Below the pieces are notes generated by a model. It had not been told where the DNA came from. It was given only the letters and a program-made list of their open reading frames with translations, and searched no databases. The translations under genes were made by a program, and so were the position numbers. This document shows positions 24,301 to 47,551 of a DNA stretch of 64,000 nt, in pieces (positions within the stretch are counted from its first letter, which is position 1; every line of letters starts with the position of its first letter). The stretch is from Glandiceps talaboti (lineage: Eukaryota; Hemichordata; Enteropneusta; Spengelidae), in contig NC_135566.1 of assembly GCF_964340395.1 (NCBI RefSeq), forward strand, positions 7,051,501 to 7,115,500, written 5' to 3'.

Positions 24301-26952
24301 GTGTTCACTTAGAGTTCTTCAGCCCATCTACCACTCCCCCCCATCCCCTGATCATAGCATAGCTAGACCAACCCATTCAGATACACACTACCCTCTGGTG
24401 CATGGTGTGTGATCTGACTCTCTCTCTCTCACCTGTGCTAAAAGTTCTTTAGCCCTTCCACCACTTTGGATATCTAACAGTGCATTATGGGCATCACGTA
24501 TGTTGCCTTGTCTGAATGCACACAGTCCAAGTTGTACCATACCACGGTTGTAACAAATCTACAGATAGAGAAAGTAACAAAGTTAGAGCTGGATATCAAA
24601 ATAAACAAGTAGCCTAAAAGACATTGGTGTAAGAGATCATTGTAAAGATACGAGTAATCAAACAGTGGTAGTAAATATGAAAATCACAACTAGATGAAAT
24701 CTGTTTGATTACTCGTATCTTTACAATGGTAGTAAATATGAAAATCACAACTAGATGAAATCCAATTTGTCAATTTAGATTCACATTACACTTTCATATA
24801 ATGTGCACCCCCCCCCCCCCATATGGAAATCAGAACCCTGTAACAGATTGAAGACAGTCTGCCAATATAGATTAACCCACTTTCCCCTTTCACATATTGC
24901 TTGCACACATTTTCACATCTCCCCCTCTCAATATTTCCAAACTAACCTGTGTGGGTATATCAGCGTGTTGAATTGTATCTTGGAGATGAGACATCAACAT
25001 CAAATCTCTGGCTTCATACCATCTATCATGCAATGCATGGTGGTATATATGACATAGAATAGCTCTAGTTCTAATTCTGTCTGTGGAATCCTTGGAATAA
25101 ATATAGTTACACATACGGTCCATCAAATCGCTGCTATCCTCTATCAAGGCAAAATAATAGAAAAACACATCATGTATTAACATGGGGGTGATATCCTAGA
25201 TATGATGGCCGAGCAGAGGACTTAGCTGCCCCCCCCCCCATCAAAAATGAGGCAGCTTTAAAATGCACCTCAAAAATCAATTCAGACTGCCAAAATATGA
25301 AATTGGTTCTTGCATGTTAGAGAAATGACGTAATACAGACGGATGGAGTCCATTTACATAATCCCCCTTCAGGGATCTAAAAATCTACTAAATAATGTAG
25401 TAAAATTATAGTTACCTGGAACACCACCCACAATGTTACCATTTTGTTCATCATCGTTATCTTCTTGTTGTTTTTCTTCTTTCTCCTTATTGTCTTCCTC
25501 TACTTCTACCACTTCTTCTTCTGGTTTCTTTTCTTCTTCTACTACTACTGGTTCCTGTTTCACGACCTCTGTCTTAGTCTTCTCTAGCTTGGCTTTATCC
25601 TTTGCACTCCTTTCTTCATCGTGACTCTTCCTCAACTTCTGAAGTTGCTTGTAATCATACTGTCAATTCAAACAAATGAACAACACACGTTTAGGCAAAA
25701 ATAAAAAAAATGTTTCTTTCCAGTAACATGACGTCAGAAATTAAGGTAGGTCAACTTTTTTTTTTTGGATTTTTTTTTAAAGTTGTTTCAACCCAAAGAC
25801 AAGATACTTGTTGGTCACAATACTTCAGTGATAGTTTGGTGAGTTGTAAAAGAAGAAACTGAAGACAATTATATTGAAAAGACAAATACTACAATATGCA
25901 GACTGTAGAGGTCTACTATATATATTCAACTTACACTCGTGCCTCCGGAATCAGGTTTTAAAAAAAGAATTACATACATACATACTGTACGTAAAAGTGG
26001 CTTATCAATACACGATTCAAGACACAATCTGCAGACTGCAAACAGGAAATTGAGAATATAGCGCCCTCGTCAAATTGGGGGTATCATCACCTCATAATAC
26101 TATTTCTTAAGAGGTTTGTCCCTTGGTATTCGGTATAAGTGTAAATCAGGGACGTTTTTCACATTGTTCAGACATCGAGGAAAGAAGCAGTGCTCAATTA
26201 TTAACCGAGTAACTTAAACCACGTATACCCCCAAGGTATACACAGACAGGAAGTAGAGCACCACCATGGCAAATTTTGGAAAGGCCTATTATGATTAACA
26301 TTTAGGTGTGAAAAACAGTCTGCCAATGCCATAGAAAATGTTGGCCCAGAACAAAAGAATGATCCTATGTAATCCTTATGGCTGCCCTAACAAGACAAGA
26401 TGCAAGTGAGAAACTGGGACTGAAACCCTGGCCTTTAAATAATTGTGTCACAATATAAACAGGTCTGCACATTATCCCGCACTATCAATTACCTTGTAAT
26501 ATATGTGTTCTGTATGCTGGAGATAAACCCTACAGATTTCGGATGCACTTCCTCTTTCTTCCAAGTATGCTTGTAATCTGATGATAATGTCTAGAACCTT
26601 GGCTTCATCTTTTAACCTGGGGAAAATAAAATACAATGATATTACTCTGTATTCTCCAACTAACGAAAAGATTGTGTGTTGAAGTCAAAACGACAAAATG
26701 ACAGACAATATTAGTCTTATGTATTCAGTATTTTGGGAAACCCACTAACAGGAAGGGGTAAATTTGGTAATCTAGCCTAGTTTCCCATACATTGTACCAT
26801 AATACTGGTAGGGGGAACCCTAATAAAATGCTAGGGGAACATTTTAGTAGATTTTGTCTACTTACCACCGTTAACAAAAACAGTTATTGCAAGATTATCT
26901 ATTATAATATCAATGTCATCATTATAACTACCAACCACATCATCATCATCAT

Positions 26953-27002
<50 letters not shown>

Positions 27003-27011
27003 ACAACATAC

Positions 27012-27042
<31 letters not shown>

Positions 27043-30000
27043 TATCATAAAGAATCATTATCTTCATGGCATCATCATAGAACTCATGCAGATGCATAAG
27101 CTGTATCAGAGTACTACTTTTTGGGACTCAGTAAAACTTGCATAGAATATATATTTGCCTGTGGGATGTACTGGTTTCTAGTTTGGTATGGTGAACCAAA
27201 CAGAATCGGATGACATTCACAGGTACTATTCCAAAGCTTCTTGTCATGACACCATGAAGAATGTGCCATGGGTGCAAACTCTGGATACTTTACTACTGCA
27301 TACTTGTGTCATTATTACAATGAGAAAGGATCATACTGACAGAGGTCAATGGTTTCATATTAGTACAGTGTTTTATTTAAGGGCGGTAAGTAGGTAAAAT
27401 CTACCGGGGTTCCCCACCTAAACTATGATACATTGCATGGGAAGCACTACCAGTTTTACCTCTTTCCCCCTTTCTGTTACCGGGGTTCCCAAACCTTAGC
27501 AAAAACACTGTAGTATACGACTCATCAATATAAAGTGCTGTAAATCATACCATCAAACATCACTGTACTTCTTTATGCTTACACTGAAGACACTACCTTT
27601 CTCAAACCTCCCATTACTGATGCTAACAACATATTAACTTGTATCAAACACTTTCTAGTACTACATTGACCTAATACTAACAATTTTTTATTTTCACATG
27701 AGTCTTCCCTTTCCTCGCCTTACCATGTTACTGTTCATTTCCTTGCATACACCCAACACAATATTGGACAGTCTTCATGTGCCCCCTCCCCATCTTAATT
27801 CACATGGAAGTCTTTATCAGCCCCCTCCCCTATCTTGCCTTACCGTTCAACAGTCTTCCCTAAATGACCCCCCTCTCCTATTTTAACTCAACCTTGGGCA
27901 GTCCTAGTGCCCCCCCCCCCCTCCCCCCATCTTGCCTCACAATTCAGCTACCTTTTCTAAACATTCACAGAGGTGTTACGACTTGTACAGTACCTTTCTA
28001 CATATTCATATGAGTGAGCATCACAATTCTGGAGCATTTTGATAAATTCTTCATCCATCCGTTCCACCTTACCCAAAATACAACCACGGATTCTATAAGG
28101 TGCATCTGGATTCTATGCAGAAAATGGGATAAGATTTGAAATTAAAATAAGGGCAAGTTCCTGAAATGCATTCTTTTTATATAAAACTTCACACAAAATC
28201 TGTTTTCTGAGTAAAATGATAAAACTTTCAAAATGCACCACAACTGTGGAATTATCTTCCACTGGATCTTTAAGTGATAGACAAATTTGCATTTATTCAA
28301 GCAAGGAAACTCTTAAAAACATTCATATTTCCTCACTGTTATTCTTGAAGTGGTTGTGTCTCTCATTTTGGTTCCAATGTGTCCTGTATTCTTTCTTTTG
28401 TTGTTTTCATCAAACTAGTATTTTATGAAGTGATGTACTTAACAATTTTTTCATATATTTTTTCTCTTCATTTTTTTTTTTAAATTTTGCAATTTGATAT
28501 GTACAGACCGTTAAGACGATGGTCTTTAAACAATACATTATTATTATGAATTGAAAATCGTATGCATATGGTGATACCTACACTCAAATTTTCCATCTCT
28601 TCTGTAATATTATCTCCAACTGTTATATTTGGATTCTCCTTCAACAAATCCAATGTCTCAGATATATAACTTATACAACTGTAGAAAGATAATGAAAACA
28701 TCAACACATTAGCCATAACAGTCCGGAAGGTATACCTTGATAGGGCGCCCTCAAGCATGGGCCAACCATAGAGGCGAGGGCTAGCTAATAGGTGGGGAAT
28801 GGCATGTTGTATCTTACAACTCACCACATAATAAGCGGGGGGAACACCAAGTTTTGGTGCATCACTAGAAATTGTGTGCATCAGTGGCACGTCAAATCGG
28901 CTTCGAGGACATACTGCTGATGAACATGTATGCACTTGCCTAGTCTATACGTTACGACATGCCGTGTACAACATATCAGCTACTACTTACCAAGAAAAGG
29001 CTAATGACAGCAGAATGACATAAAATGTCTTTCAGTCTCAGACTTCCTTAGAAACACTAAAAGAATTTTCACCACATTCCTGTTTTTTATTCATTTCCTA
29101 CAAGTCCATGATCATGAATAAATGAACACCCCTTGAGAGAGTGGTCACCTCCCTATAATGGTCACTTTATGTCAGTCCCCTGGGTGGCTGCTATACATAG
29201 GTTTGACTGTACCTGTATGCATTCTTCACACAGACTTTGATTTCAAGTACTGATGTGGTTCATAAGCATAAACCTATATCTACAAGAAGGACATCTACTT
29301 CCTCTCACATTCATTTTGCCACCTTCAGCTGTTCATGAAGACCTTAAATTTGACACAAACTTTGTTCACTTAAGCTAACGTAAGTTTAGCACCAAAAAAC
29401 TTACAATCACAGAATCTACAGGTAGAGGGCACTATACAGTGATATTAGAGGAAGGGTTACTACGTACCTGTCCCACATTTCAGGCTTCATGTTTGTGGCT
29501 ATATTTGGGTTGTAATCATAAATGGAGGCTGTAATAGCAAAGGTTATTTTGATATCCATAGCAGCTCCCAACTCAGTTTTAGCTGCAATCTCACGCAATT
29601 CTTTCAACAGTTGTATCTGTTCAGATCGATCAGTTCCACGTTTGCCTCTACCAGATAAAATTTCACTCATCTTCTTGAGTACCACAACATGAGTGATTTC
29701 AACATCCTTATCAAACATAGCTTTGGGTTTCTGTCAATGAAAGAAAGACAAGTCTGTTTAGGATGGACTGAAATCTGTCATTTACATGTACCAGTGGATC
29801 CCTGGCTATCTGAACAACGATTATCCGAAATTTGCATTATCCCAACTCATATTTACAGTTACATTCCATGTCTATGGCATTCCATTTTGTAGTCATCATC
29901 TACAAGTGTTGTGTTGGTGAAGACATCTCTATTCTTTATAGATAGACAATATCGAAATATAGCAAAAAATCCATTTGTAAACATAACTTTCATCCCCCCA

Positions 30001-33000
30001 TGCATGATGGGATTGCACTTTTGTCCACCACACCCCCATTAACATAAAGGTGAGCGTGGGTGTTAGGTAATAAAATTGATATAAAAATAGTTAGAATTGC
30101 CTGATCTTTGAAAATTAGGTATCACTTTACTGGAATATAAATTTTCTATTCATACTTGTCAATACACACATTCAAATGTCACATTCACAACTAAAATTTG
30201 GATTAAAATAATAGAATACTGGTAAAAAAATCATGTATTGTTTGTTTACTGACGTATCACAAATAAGTCAAATATTTATATTACAAACACAATTCACAAT
30301 ACCAACATTCAGGTTCCCAAAAAACTACTATATGCTGGTTATATGGTCAAAACTAGTGAAAAGTTGGTAAAAAAATGTTATTTTCAGTTATAATAAATTT
30401 AATCTAAATTACGGAAATGGTTAAACACCTACTCCACTTTTTTAGGAGTACGACATTGGAATGTGCAGGAATCCTTTCCCAATCTACATATACATGCATA
30501 TGATTTGTTTTGTTTGTTTTTGCTTGTTTTTTTAATGTTATATGTATATATTACTGTATATGTTTTCCTTGGGTCATAAACCAGACTAGTTTGAACAGAT
30601 CCTTTTCCCCACTTGACATGTCGATTTTCTTTTCTTTTTGACTTCTGGCAAATAAATATGCATGTTTGAATACCTTAATGACGGCTTTGATGCCACCTTT
30701 GACCTCTTCCCACCCTTCATCTTCATCTTCTTCTTGTTGTTTCTTCTTAGATTTCTGTGATGGTTTCTTCCTTTCTCTTTTACTCTCACCATCTTTCTTG
30801 TCATCGCCTGTAGTCCTGTTGGGTCATTAAACAAAAATTAATTCAAATGATGAAGTAAGAACTGGATTCCAAAACGGGTTTTATTAATTTAGAAAACTTC
30901 CCATGTTTTGATCCTACATAGAGGATCTGCATCAGGGAAATTGGATGTAGTGGGAAAAAAAACGGCTGTAGGTGACAACACAACCGAATCAAAAACAAAA
31001 ACAAACACTTTGTTTTTGATTCAGCCGTGTAGTCACCTAGAACATTTTTCTGCTACATCCAATTGCCCTGATGTACATCCTGTGTAGGATCAAAACGTCA
31101 GGAGTTTTTAATTAATAAAACCCGTTTTGGAACACAGCTCTTGCTTCATCGTTTGACTCAATGTTCACTTCAAGTTCTGGTTCCATGATCCACTGGTGCC
31201 TATGAACTGTAGTTGGACTGATTCTAGTTTTATCAATGAACTCAAACATGAGTAGTAAAGTCTAGTCAGGCTTATTTCTGTCTTGAGGACATTAGTATTG
31301 ATTAGTGCTATCAGCTTAAATATGATTTTGGGTTATAAAATAGCCCCTTGGTAACTTACTCAACTTTGAACTCTTGTAAAAAAAGTCCTATCGCACTTAC
31401 ATCTGTTCTGCCATTTAGGAGATTTCCTGCATGGGTTTGTGGGAAAACCTTACAGGAAATGACATCACATTTTTCACTATCTCTTTCCTGGCAGGGTAAA
31501 TATGTGATGTGATGTGATGTGATGTGATGTGATGTGATGTGATGTAATGTGATGTGATGTGATGAAAAACAACTCTGTTGCTGGTACATAAATTGACCTA
31601 CTTTTTCAAGAACTGTGCAGCTAAACTTTGTCCTGGAACACCACCTTCCTCATCAGAACTAGAATCATCTGAATGAGACGATGAATCCCAATAAGAATCA
31701 TCACTGTCACTCTCACCACTTCCCTAGGTACAAAGAAGGACAGAAAAATACAAAAATAGTGACACTGAAATGTATATCACACAACACAAATCTCACCCAC
31801 CCACCCACTCACACAACTACACACTTGCAATCCTGCACACCCCCCCCCCCCCACCACACACACACACACACATGCACCCTTGAAGACTCCTTCACTCTTG
31901 ATATTATATTCTACAAATCTGGATACTGTCAATATCTACTCAAGGCTGCAATCAGTGTGTGTGTGGATTATCACTTTCACTATCAACAATATAGACTAAA
32001 ACAAAGTTTCAAAACCAGGTACTTCACTAATTCTTTTGATTGACTGATGGATTGATCGAGGACACTGATTTTCACAATAGTCAAAACAAAAGCTGTTAGT
32101 CCATTTTGTGAAATGCATATTAAGAATATCTTAATCATCATATAAAATGATCAAGTAAATACTTACTGCTGCACTATCCTTCAGAAATTGACTTCTCATA
32201 TCAGTTGTGGGAGGAGCAGTCGCAGCTGGAGCTGCTGGTTTCTTCAGGAAATCACTTGCCGTTACACCAGGACCATCATCATCTGAATCTGAATCTGAGT
32301 CTACAAAAAAATACACAAAAAATTAATTTACTCCATGTGACATGTGACATACCACCAATGTTATATGACCAAGGCATCTGTTGGTCCCTGATACACAAGT
32401 AGCGTGGTCACACCTATCAGAGACAAGTTCATTATTACAACGGGTAACACTGAAGTAAAGAAATTTCTCTATGTGCTACACTCATTTCATATCAAGTGTA
32501 AAAGTATACTGTTTCATTTGCTTATTGACCACATTAGAAAGGCCACATGCTGGGCTTGTAAATAAACCAATTGAAACAGCATACTTTTACACTTGATATG
32601 GATGCTATACACAATTGTGGTACATACAGGAAATGCTTTATTTCGGTGTTATGGGTTGTAACGCTTATATTTGCACTGCATAGTCTGTCATTCATCTGCA
32701 ATGGGCACGGAGAACTGTACTTGGAGCCAAACTCTTACCAAGGACCATTACTGGTGTAAACACAACTTTTATTGTCAAAGCCTACAGCAGGAAATTGGCA
32801 ATGACACGTTAGTAAAATTTGTTCGGGGCAAGAGTAGCCATAAACGAATGGTTCATCATGTCACTGAAGTCAAATCTAGCAAACATTGATTACCTGGAAT
32901 GACAGTGCACTCAACGGGATGTATTCAGTTTAAAAAGAATGACAGAGTGGGTTGTACTGTTAGACTACAAACTCACCTTACAAAATATGATGTACACAAA

Positions 33001-34784
33001 GAATATCATACATACCTTCTTTGTCATGATCTCCATCATCCATCTCTTCTCCTGAAACATCGGGATTCTGAAATCACAAATAGCATTATGATATTTAGCT
33101 TTTTTGACATTGTTTTTCTGAAAGCCCTATACATATTCTTTGGGACCATTTAATTGTCTTTCTTCCTAGTGGGTATTTGTTTGTACACAACTAAGTCATC
33201 ATGATTTTACATATACGAGACTGCATGCATAGGAGTATGAATCTGAGGCTCAATATGAGACTGTCCTCCAATCTGATTCTGATTCTGAATATGAATCTGA
33301 CTCTGAATCTGAGACCAACTTCATAAATGTATTATGTCTATGGACTTCATCCTTATACAGCGAGATTGTCAATATGTAGATTATGGGAATCGTATTTGAC
33401 CACAGAATGGTGCACACAACATTTCACAAATAAAATTCTTCGTTACCAGTATCAAATTCTTCCAAAGTAAGTTTGTTACTGGTTGAACAACGTACAGTAA
33501 AGAAAACATATAAGTATGCTCACAACAACATGAATTCAAGTCAAATAAATATCTTACCTCCTTGTAAGCTTTCATCTGTTCTTCAAAGTCCCTGATGTAC
33601 TTTCGCAATTTTTGTCTCAAACTGGCCAGAGATTTGGCATTAATTTTGTTGAATTTCTTCTTATCTTCCCAGCACTGTTAGGAAATATACATAAAATCAA
33701 TGTTTTTGCTAAGAGCGGTAAGTAGGTAAAATCTGCTGGGGTTCCCATGTCATTTTACCTGGGTTCCCAAACAAAATTACCATAGACTCTATGGGGAAAC
33801 ACTGTCATTTTTACCCCTTTCTGTTACTGGGGGTTCCCCGACCTTAGCAAACACTCTGATAATAGTTTGAAAACATGTCTTTTTATGCCATGTAATTTGC
33901 TAAGAGTGTTTTAAGTTAATTAATGAAAATATACTAAAAAGGTACAACTGAATTTCCAAGGTATTTATCCATGGTCACTATGAAATTATCCAACGTATGA
34001 AAATCTAAGCAAATTTTACCAGATATTCCTCCTCTTTCCTGGGTTCCAAAACTTAGTAAAAATGCTGGCTACATGACTGTACAAGAATAAGGGAGATTCT
34101 GACACCATATGCTTTAGTTTTTCATGAAGTATTGAGTAAAATAAGTATTTATCATGTGAAACTATTTCTCCAACTCTTACCTCATTGATAAATTCCTCCA
34201 ATTCAACAAGACATTTGATGTACCATCTTGGATTGCCTTCCTTCTCTATTACATTCTTGGCTTTGGTATAAGCTTTAGTAAGATCTTCAAAACCAGTCAA
34301 CACTTTTGAAATATCTCTGATCTTTTTATGGTTTTTGATTTGTTTGATTACTCCCAGAATTTCATCAAACCTATAAAACATCAAACACAATGACGTTACA
34401 TGTATTACTATTGTATTTCCTTTCTGTTACTACTGTGGAAAGCAAGCTTCCAGCTGTCTAATATAGACACAAACTAAAATAAAGTCGGCAAATACGATAC
34501 ATTGAAAAGGCTTAAACTTATAAGATATCTCAGTTTTACATAGAAAACATACACACAACATGACATCCCCACTTTCAAAGGTGTCAATTTATATAACTCA
34601 CAACTTTGAAAACATACCTTTTATCTTTAGCACTTCGTACAACTCTTCTTGTTTCTTCTTCATCATCACTGAACATAAACATACGACCTGCTTGAGCTGC
34701 AGGTTTCTGTTGTATGACTTCTTCTCCTTCACTTTCATCTGAAGAGCTCTCCGTACTCGAACCGCCGGCAAAGAAACGAGACAT
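21378..34784 (-). CDS. EIF3C: EIF3C: eukaryotic translation initiation factor 3 subunit c
   Basis: This is a core scaffold subunit of eIF3, binding the 40S subunit, eIF1 and eIF5. Twenty exons join in phase to 960 codons (human 913): 34618-34784, 34181-34370, 33558-33674, 33016-33067, 32167-32300, 31602-31723, 30674-30815, 29468-29730, 28582-28678, 27994-28112, 26493-26616, 25416-25659, 24947-25140, 24433-24558, 23890-24043, 23336-23579, 22918-22983, 22598-22685, 22123-22306, 21378-21433. The N-terminus [20 protein letters not shown] and the acidic Ser/Asp exons 4-6 match the family. [38 protein letters not shown] and [20 protein letters not shown] are diagnostic. The C-terminal exons ([10 protein letters not shown], then [14 protein letters not shown]) form the PCI region. 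The last exon ends [17 protein letters not shown], a short basic tail. Exon 12 carries an expanded Glu/Lys/Asp linker. Several introns hold MITEs. Confidence 0.97.
21533..21901. mobile_element. TIR MITE, family A, best-preserved copy
   Basis: The left end GGGGAACACCACTCCAGGAA and the right end TTTCCTGGAGTGGCGCTCCC are inverted. Subterminal TTTTATACATTATGGGT mirrors ACCCATAGTTTATGAAAA. Internally ATGAATATTCATG occurs in both orientations. It lies in the last EIF3C intron. Confidence 0.85.
24639..24761. repeat. Perfect fold-back rearrangement (inverted plus direct repeat)
   Basis: A 27-bp sequence (24639-24665, containing AAAGATACGAGTAATCAAAC) is exactly reverse-complemented at 24701-24727. 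The 35-bp spacer 24666-24700 is exactly repeated directly at 24727-24761. It lies in EIF3C intron 13. Confidence 0.95.
26030..26290 (+). mobile_element. Dispersed MITE family B, copy 1 (EIF3C intron 11)
   Basis: It begins near ACTGCAAACAGGAAATTGAG and AGCGCCCTC, contains CAAATTGGGGGTATCATCAC, and ends ACACAGACAGGAAGTAGAGC then GCAAATTTTGGAAAGGCCTA. Copies are at 41303-41558 (+) and 60436-60692 (-). Confidence 0.85.
26776..26882 (-). mobile_element. Partial copy of MITE family C (EIF3C intron 10-11 region)
   Basis: Reverse-complemented, it reads GTTTTTGTTAACGGTGGTAA then GTAGACAAAATCTACT, similar to the left end of the copies at 27366 and 33704. Confidence 0.6.
26939..27046. repeat. (ATC)n/(AAC)n trinucleotide repeat
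   Basis: Alternating blocks of CAT/ATC and AAC triplets produce the Asn/Ile and Asp/Val-rich open frames seen on either strand. It is intronic in EIF3C. Confidence 0.95.
27366..27512 (+). mobile_element. TIR MITE, family C, copy in EIF3C intron
   Basis: Left end CAGTGTTTTATTTAAGG, then GCGGTAAGTAGGTAAAATCT; right end GGTTCCCAAACCTTAGCAAA then AACACTG. The ends are inverted relative to each other. Related copies are at 33704-33862, 26776-26882 (partial), 34019-34070 (partial) and 50575-50735 (diverged). Confidence 0.75.
28848..28915. repeat. Dispersed repeat fragment (partner at 10285-10352)
   Basis: About 70 bp (GTGCATCAGTGGCACGTCAA then ATCGGCTTCGAGGACATA) resembles the copy in METTL16 intron 5, in the same orientation. 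Confidence 0.6.
30842..31163. mobile_element. About 320-bp palindrome with hammerhead-ribozyme-like cores
   Basis: Two arms of about 150 bp match in inverted orientation: left TTCCAAAACGGGTTTTATTA, right TAATAAAACCCGTTTTGGAA. They are joined by a centre built on TTTTTGATTC and AAACAAAG. Each arm contains CTGATG, a GATCCT...AGGATC stem and AAAAC (31068-31100 plus; 30902-30936 minus). That arrangement resembles the CUGANGA, stem II, GAAA core of hammerhead motifs carried by Penelope-like elements and retrozymes. It lies in EIF3C intron 6. Confidence 0.7.
31503..31564. repeat. (TGATG)n pentanucleotide microsatellite
   Basis: About 12 GTGAT units with one GTAAT variant, about 40 bp downstream (minus strand) of EIF3C exon 6. 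Confidence 0.95.
33236..33315 (-). other. Acidic Ser/Asp/Glu-coding decoy segment in EIF3C intron 3
   Basis: Reverse-complemented, it reads in one frame as [16 protein letters not shown], very like the start of EIF3C exon 5 ([10 protein letters not shown]). It lies between exons 3 and 4 on the coding strand. No good acceptor/donor pair flanks it, so it may be a decayed duplicate exon or simple GAATCT repeat. Confidence 0.4.
33704..33862 (+). mobile_element. TIR MITE, family C (EIF3C intron 2)
   Basis: It starts TTTGCTAAGAGCGGTAAGTA and ends TTCCCCGACCTTAGCAAACA. The body shares AGGTAAAATCTRCYGGGG and CCTTTCTGTTAC with the copy at 27366-27512. Confidence 0.75.
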
Positions 34785-35126
34785 GGTGCCTGCAAATTCA
34801 TGATGATGTAATATTTTGTCAGGTTTTTTGTTGTTGTTGACAATTACTTGAGAAACATGGTGTATAAATTAATCTGTAACAATGTGAAATGTCGTGCAGT
34901 GCCACAATATCAGCTACCACTTGACTTCAAAATTTTAATTAAAATTAAACCAGGTCTGTATGTAAGAAAGGTGATCCTCAGTTTGACCCTGCAAAACAAC
35001 ACAGGTTGTCCCTGGGTACTGCAGTTTCCTCCTGCTTCTCCAACACTAGGGCGCTGCTCTTGTGATGACCATTCAACAAATTTCCAAATTTATTTGGATC
35101 AATAAAGATTATTTATTATTATTATT

Positions 35127-35159
<33 letters not shown>

Positions 35160-36520
35160 AAAGAAGAAATGGCCGGTGATGGTTAGTGTGGAAAAACTGT
35201 ACACAACATATTCATTCAGTCTTTATATGAAAACAATTTGAACTGGCTAAAAGCTGATGCAAGCCAATGAAATGGAAAGTACTAACATTGCACCACCTCA
35301 CAGAAATACAGAACTGTACTACTAATAATATGTTCAACATACTAATATTGCTTATTCATTTTTAGAGAGCAAGCAAAACAATTATCTACAGAATCAAAAA
35401 TATGTATTGATATTATCAAGAAATATTTTTGACTCTGTATCTGTCAAAAATATTCATTCTCAAAGATACATCTTCCTAGACTGGCTATAGTGTAGCCTTC
35501 TATATCACTGTCAAGTCACAGCTGGTAGAGCTGTCTCAGATTTGTATCTTTCCATACCACAGAAATTCACACAAAAATATCGGGAAAATACCATCAATAT
35601 ATTTTAGTATAATCACAGGTGTGTTACATAGAGATCGGTTCAGTGAATTTTAACAATAGAAATTATATCTCAACATATTTTTATGAGGCAATTTCAAAGA
35701 CTTCGACATGATCGAAGTCGCATACTTACATTGAGGCATGCGCAGACATTGAATGAGAAAAATTTGATCGACGCAATTCGCAATGTACATGCGAATATCA
35801 TCGACATGCAGTGTATAGCTATATTTGTTTATATTTACTTATCATGGGTTTACATTCAAATTAATAACTTGCAATGAATCCATTTTAATTACTTGAAAAC
35901 AAAAAAAATCAAGACCGTGAGACATATGTTCATCTCAGTCGCATCGGCGGCCATGTCTACACGTGGTGTACGTTCAGTCATTCAGATATTCGATTCCAAA
36001 CGTTTACTCCAAACAAGCGCAGAAAATGTCAATGTTACGAAGTAATGAAGTTTATGATAAAACTAACTACCTGTATGTGGTGTACTTACTTGTACTTCAG
36101 TTGTCTCTCCGAAATAAATGAATTATTGCGTCGCAAGACGACCGACAGCGGTAACTTTCGCAACTTGCGAAAAACGTCACATCCTGCCATCGGTAGGAAA
36201 AAAGGTAATCTTTATGTACGACTAAAAAATGAAAATATTTCGTCATGTTTTCTCTTTGATGTTTATTAATCATATTATATCAGAAAAAGTAATAATTTAA
36301 GGGTATTTATGATATTTCTTATATCATGATAGGCGTTCATATATTTCAGTACTGTACGAGGTGAGTAAGGCCCCGAAATTGATGAGGATATCTTCTCGCG
36401 TGATTACATGAGAACTGACGAGATACACAATTTTGATGACGATTTTAGAGATACACATGTGGTACATGCTTTCGCCACAATCCTAGTTCTTGAACGAAAT
36501 AAGTCTCAGTTTAAGAAAAA
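34785..36520. promoter_or_regulatory. Divergent EIF3C / FTSJ3 intergenic region
   Basis: The two start codons face away from each other about 1.74 kb apart. The middle (35690-36200) has more CpG than its surroundings, including GCATCGGCGGCCATG and TCGCAAGACGACCGACAGCG, which suggests a shared promoter zone. The EIF3C-proximal third is occupied by a retroposon tail. No TATA box can be assigned. Confidence 0.5.
34950..35160 (+). mobile_element. Non-LTR retroposon 3' end with (ATT)n(GTT)n tail
   Basis: TCCCTGGGTACTGCAGTTTC and CTCCTGCTTCTCC are followed by a short body, ATCAATAAAGATTATT and a microsatellite tail. This is the typical 3' end of LINE/SINE copies in invertebrate genomes. No open frame remains. 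Confidence 0.6.
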
Positions 36521-47227
<10,707 letters not shown>

Positions 47228-47481
47228 ATTTTGATTTGACAGAGAGTGACTGTTTTAATGAACTGTACAGACTAGTTGTCGGTGAATGAAATATCATATT
47301 CACTTTCAGTGGATTCAAGATGGAGAAATGATGGACTATGAACTGACTAGACCATTCTAGGGGGATCAACTAATCCTTTGCAAAGTATTGTGGGATTTGT
47401 GTGGTTCATAAGAGAGAAATTCTATCATTTTTCAAAATTTACATTCTAGAATGTAATTATGTATATCGTCATGTTTATTGA

Positions 47482-47487
47482 AATAAA
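47482..47487 (+). terminator. FTSJ3 poly(A) signal
   Basis: AATAAA lies 255 bp after the FTSJ3 stop, in a TTGAAATAAACTGAG context. Confidence 0.7.
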
Positions 47488-47551
47488 CTGAGATTTTACA
47501 CCAGTGAATGTTCACAGTTCTTATCTAATATTGGAAGAGTAAGTATGATGG

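Noticed and set aside
26792-27145. Asn/Ile-rich and Asp/Val-rich open frames
   Set aside because: They are translations of ATC/AAC triplet repeats inside an EIF3C intron.
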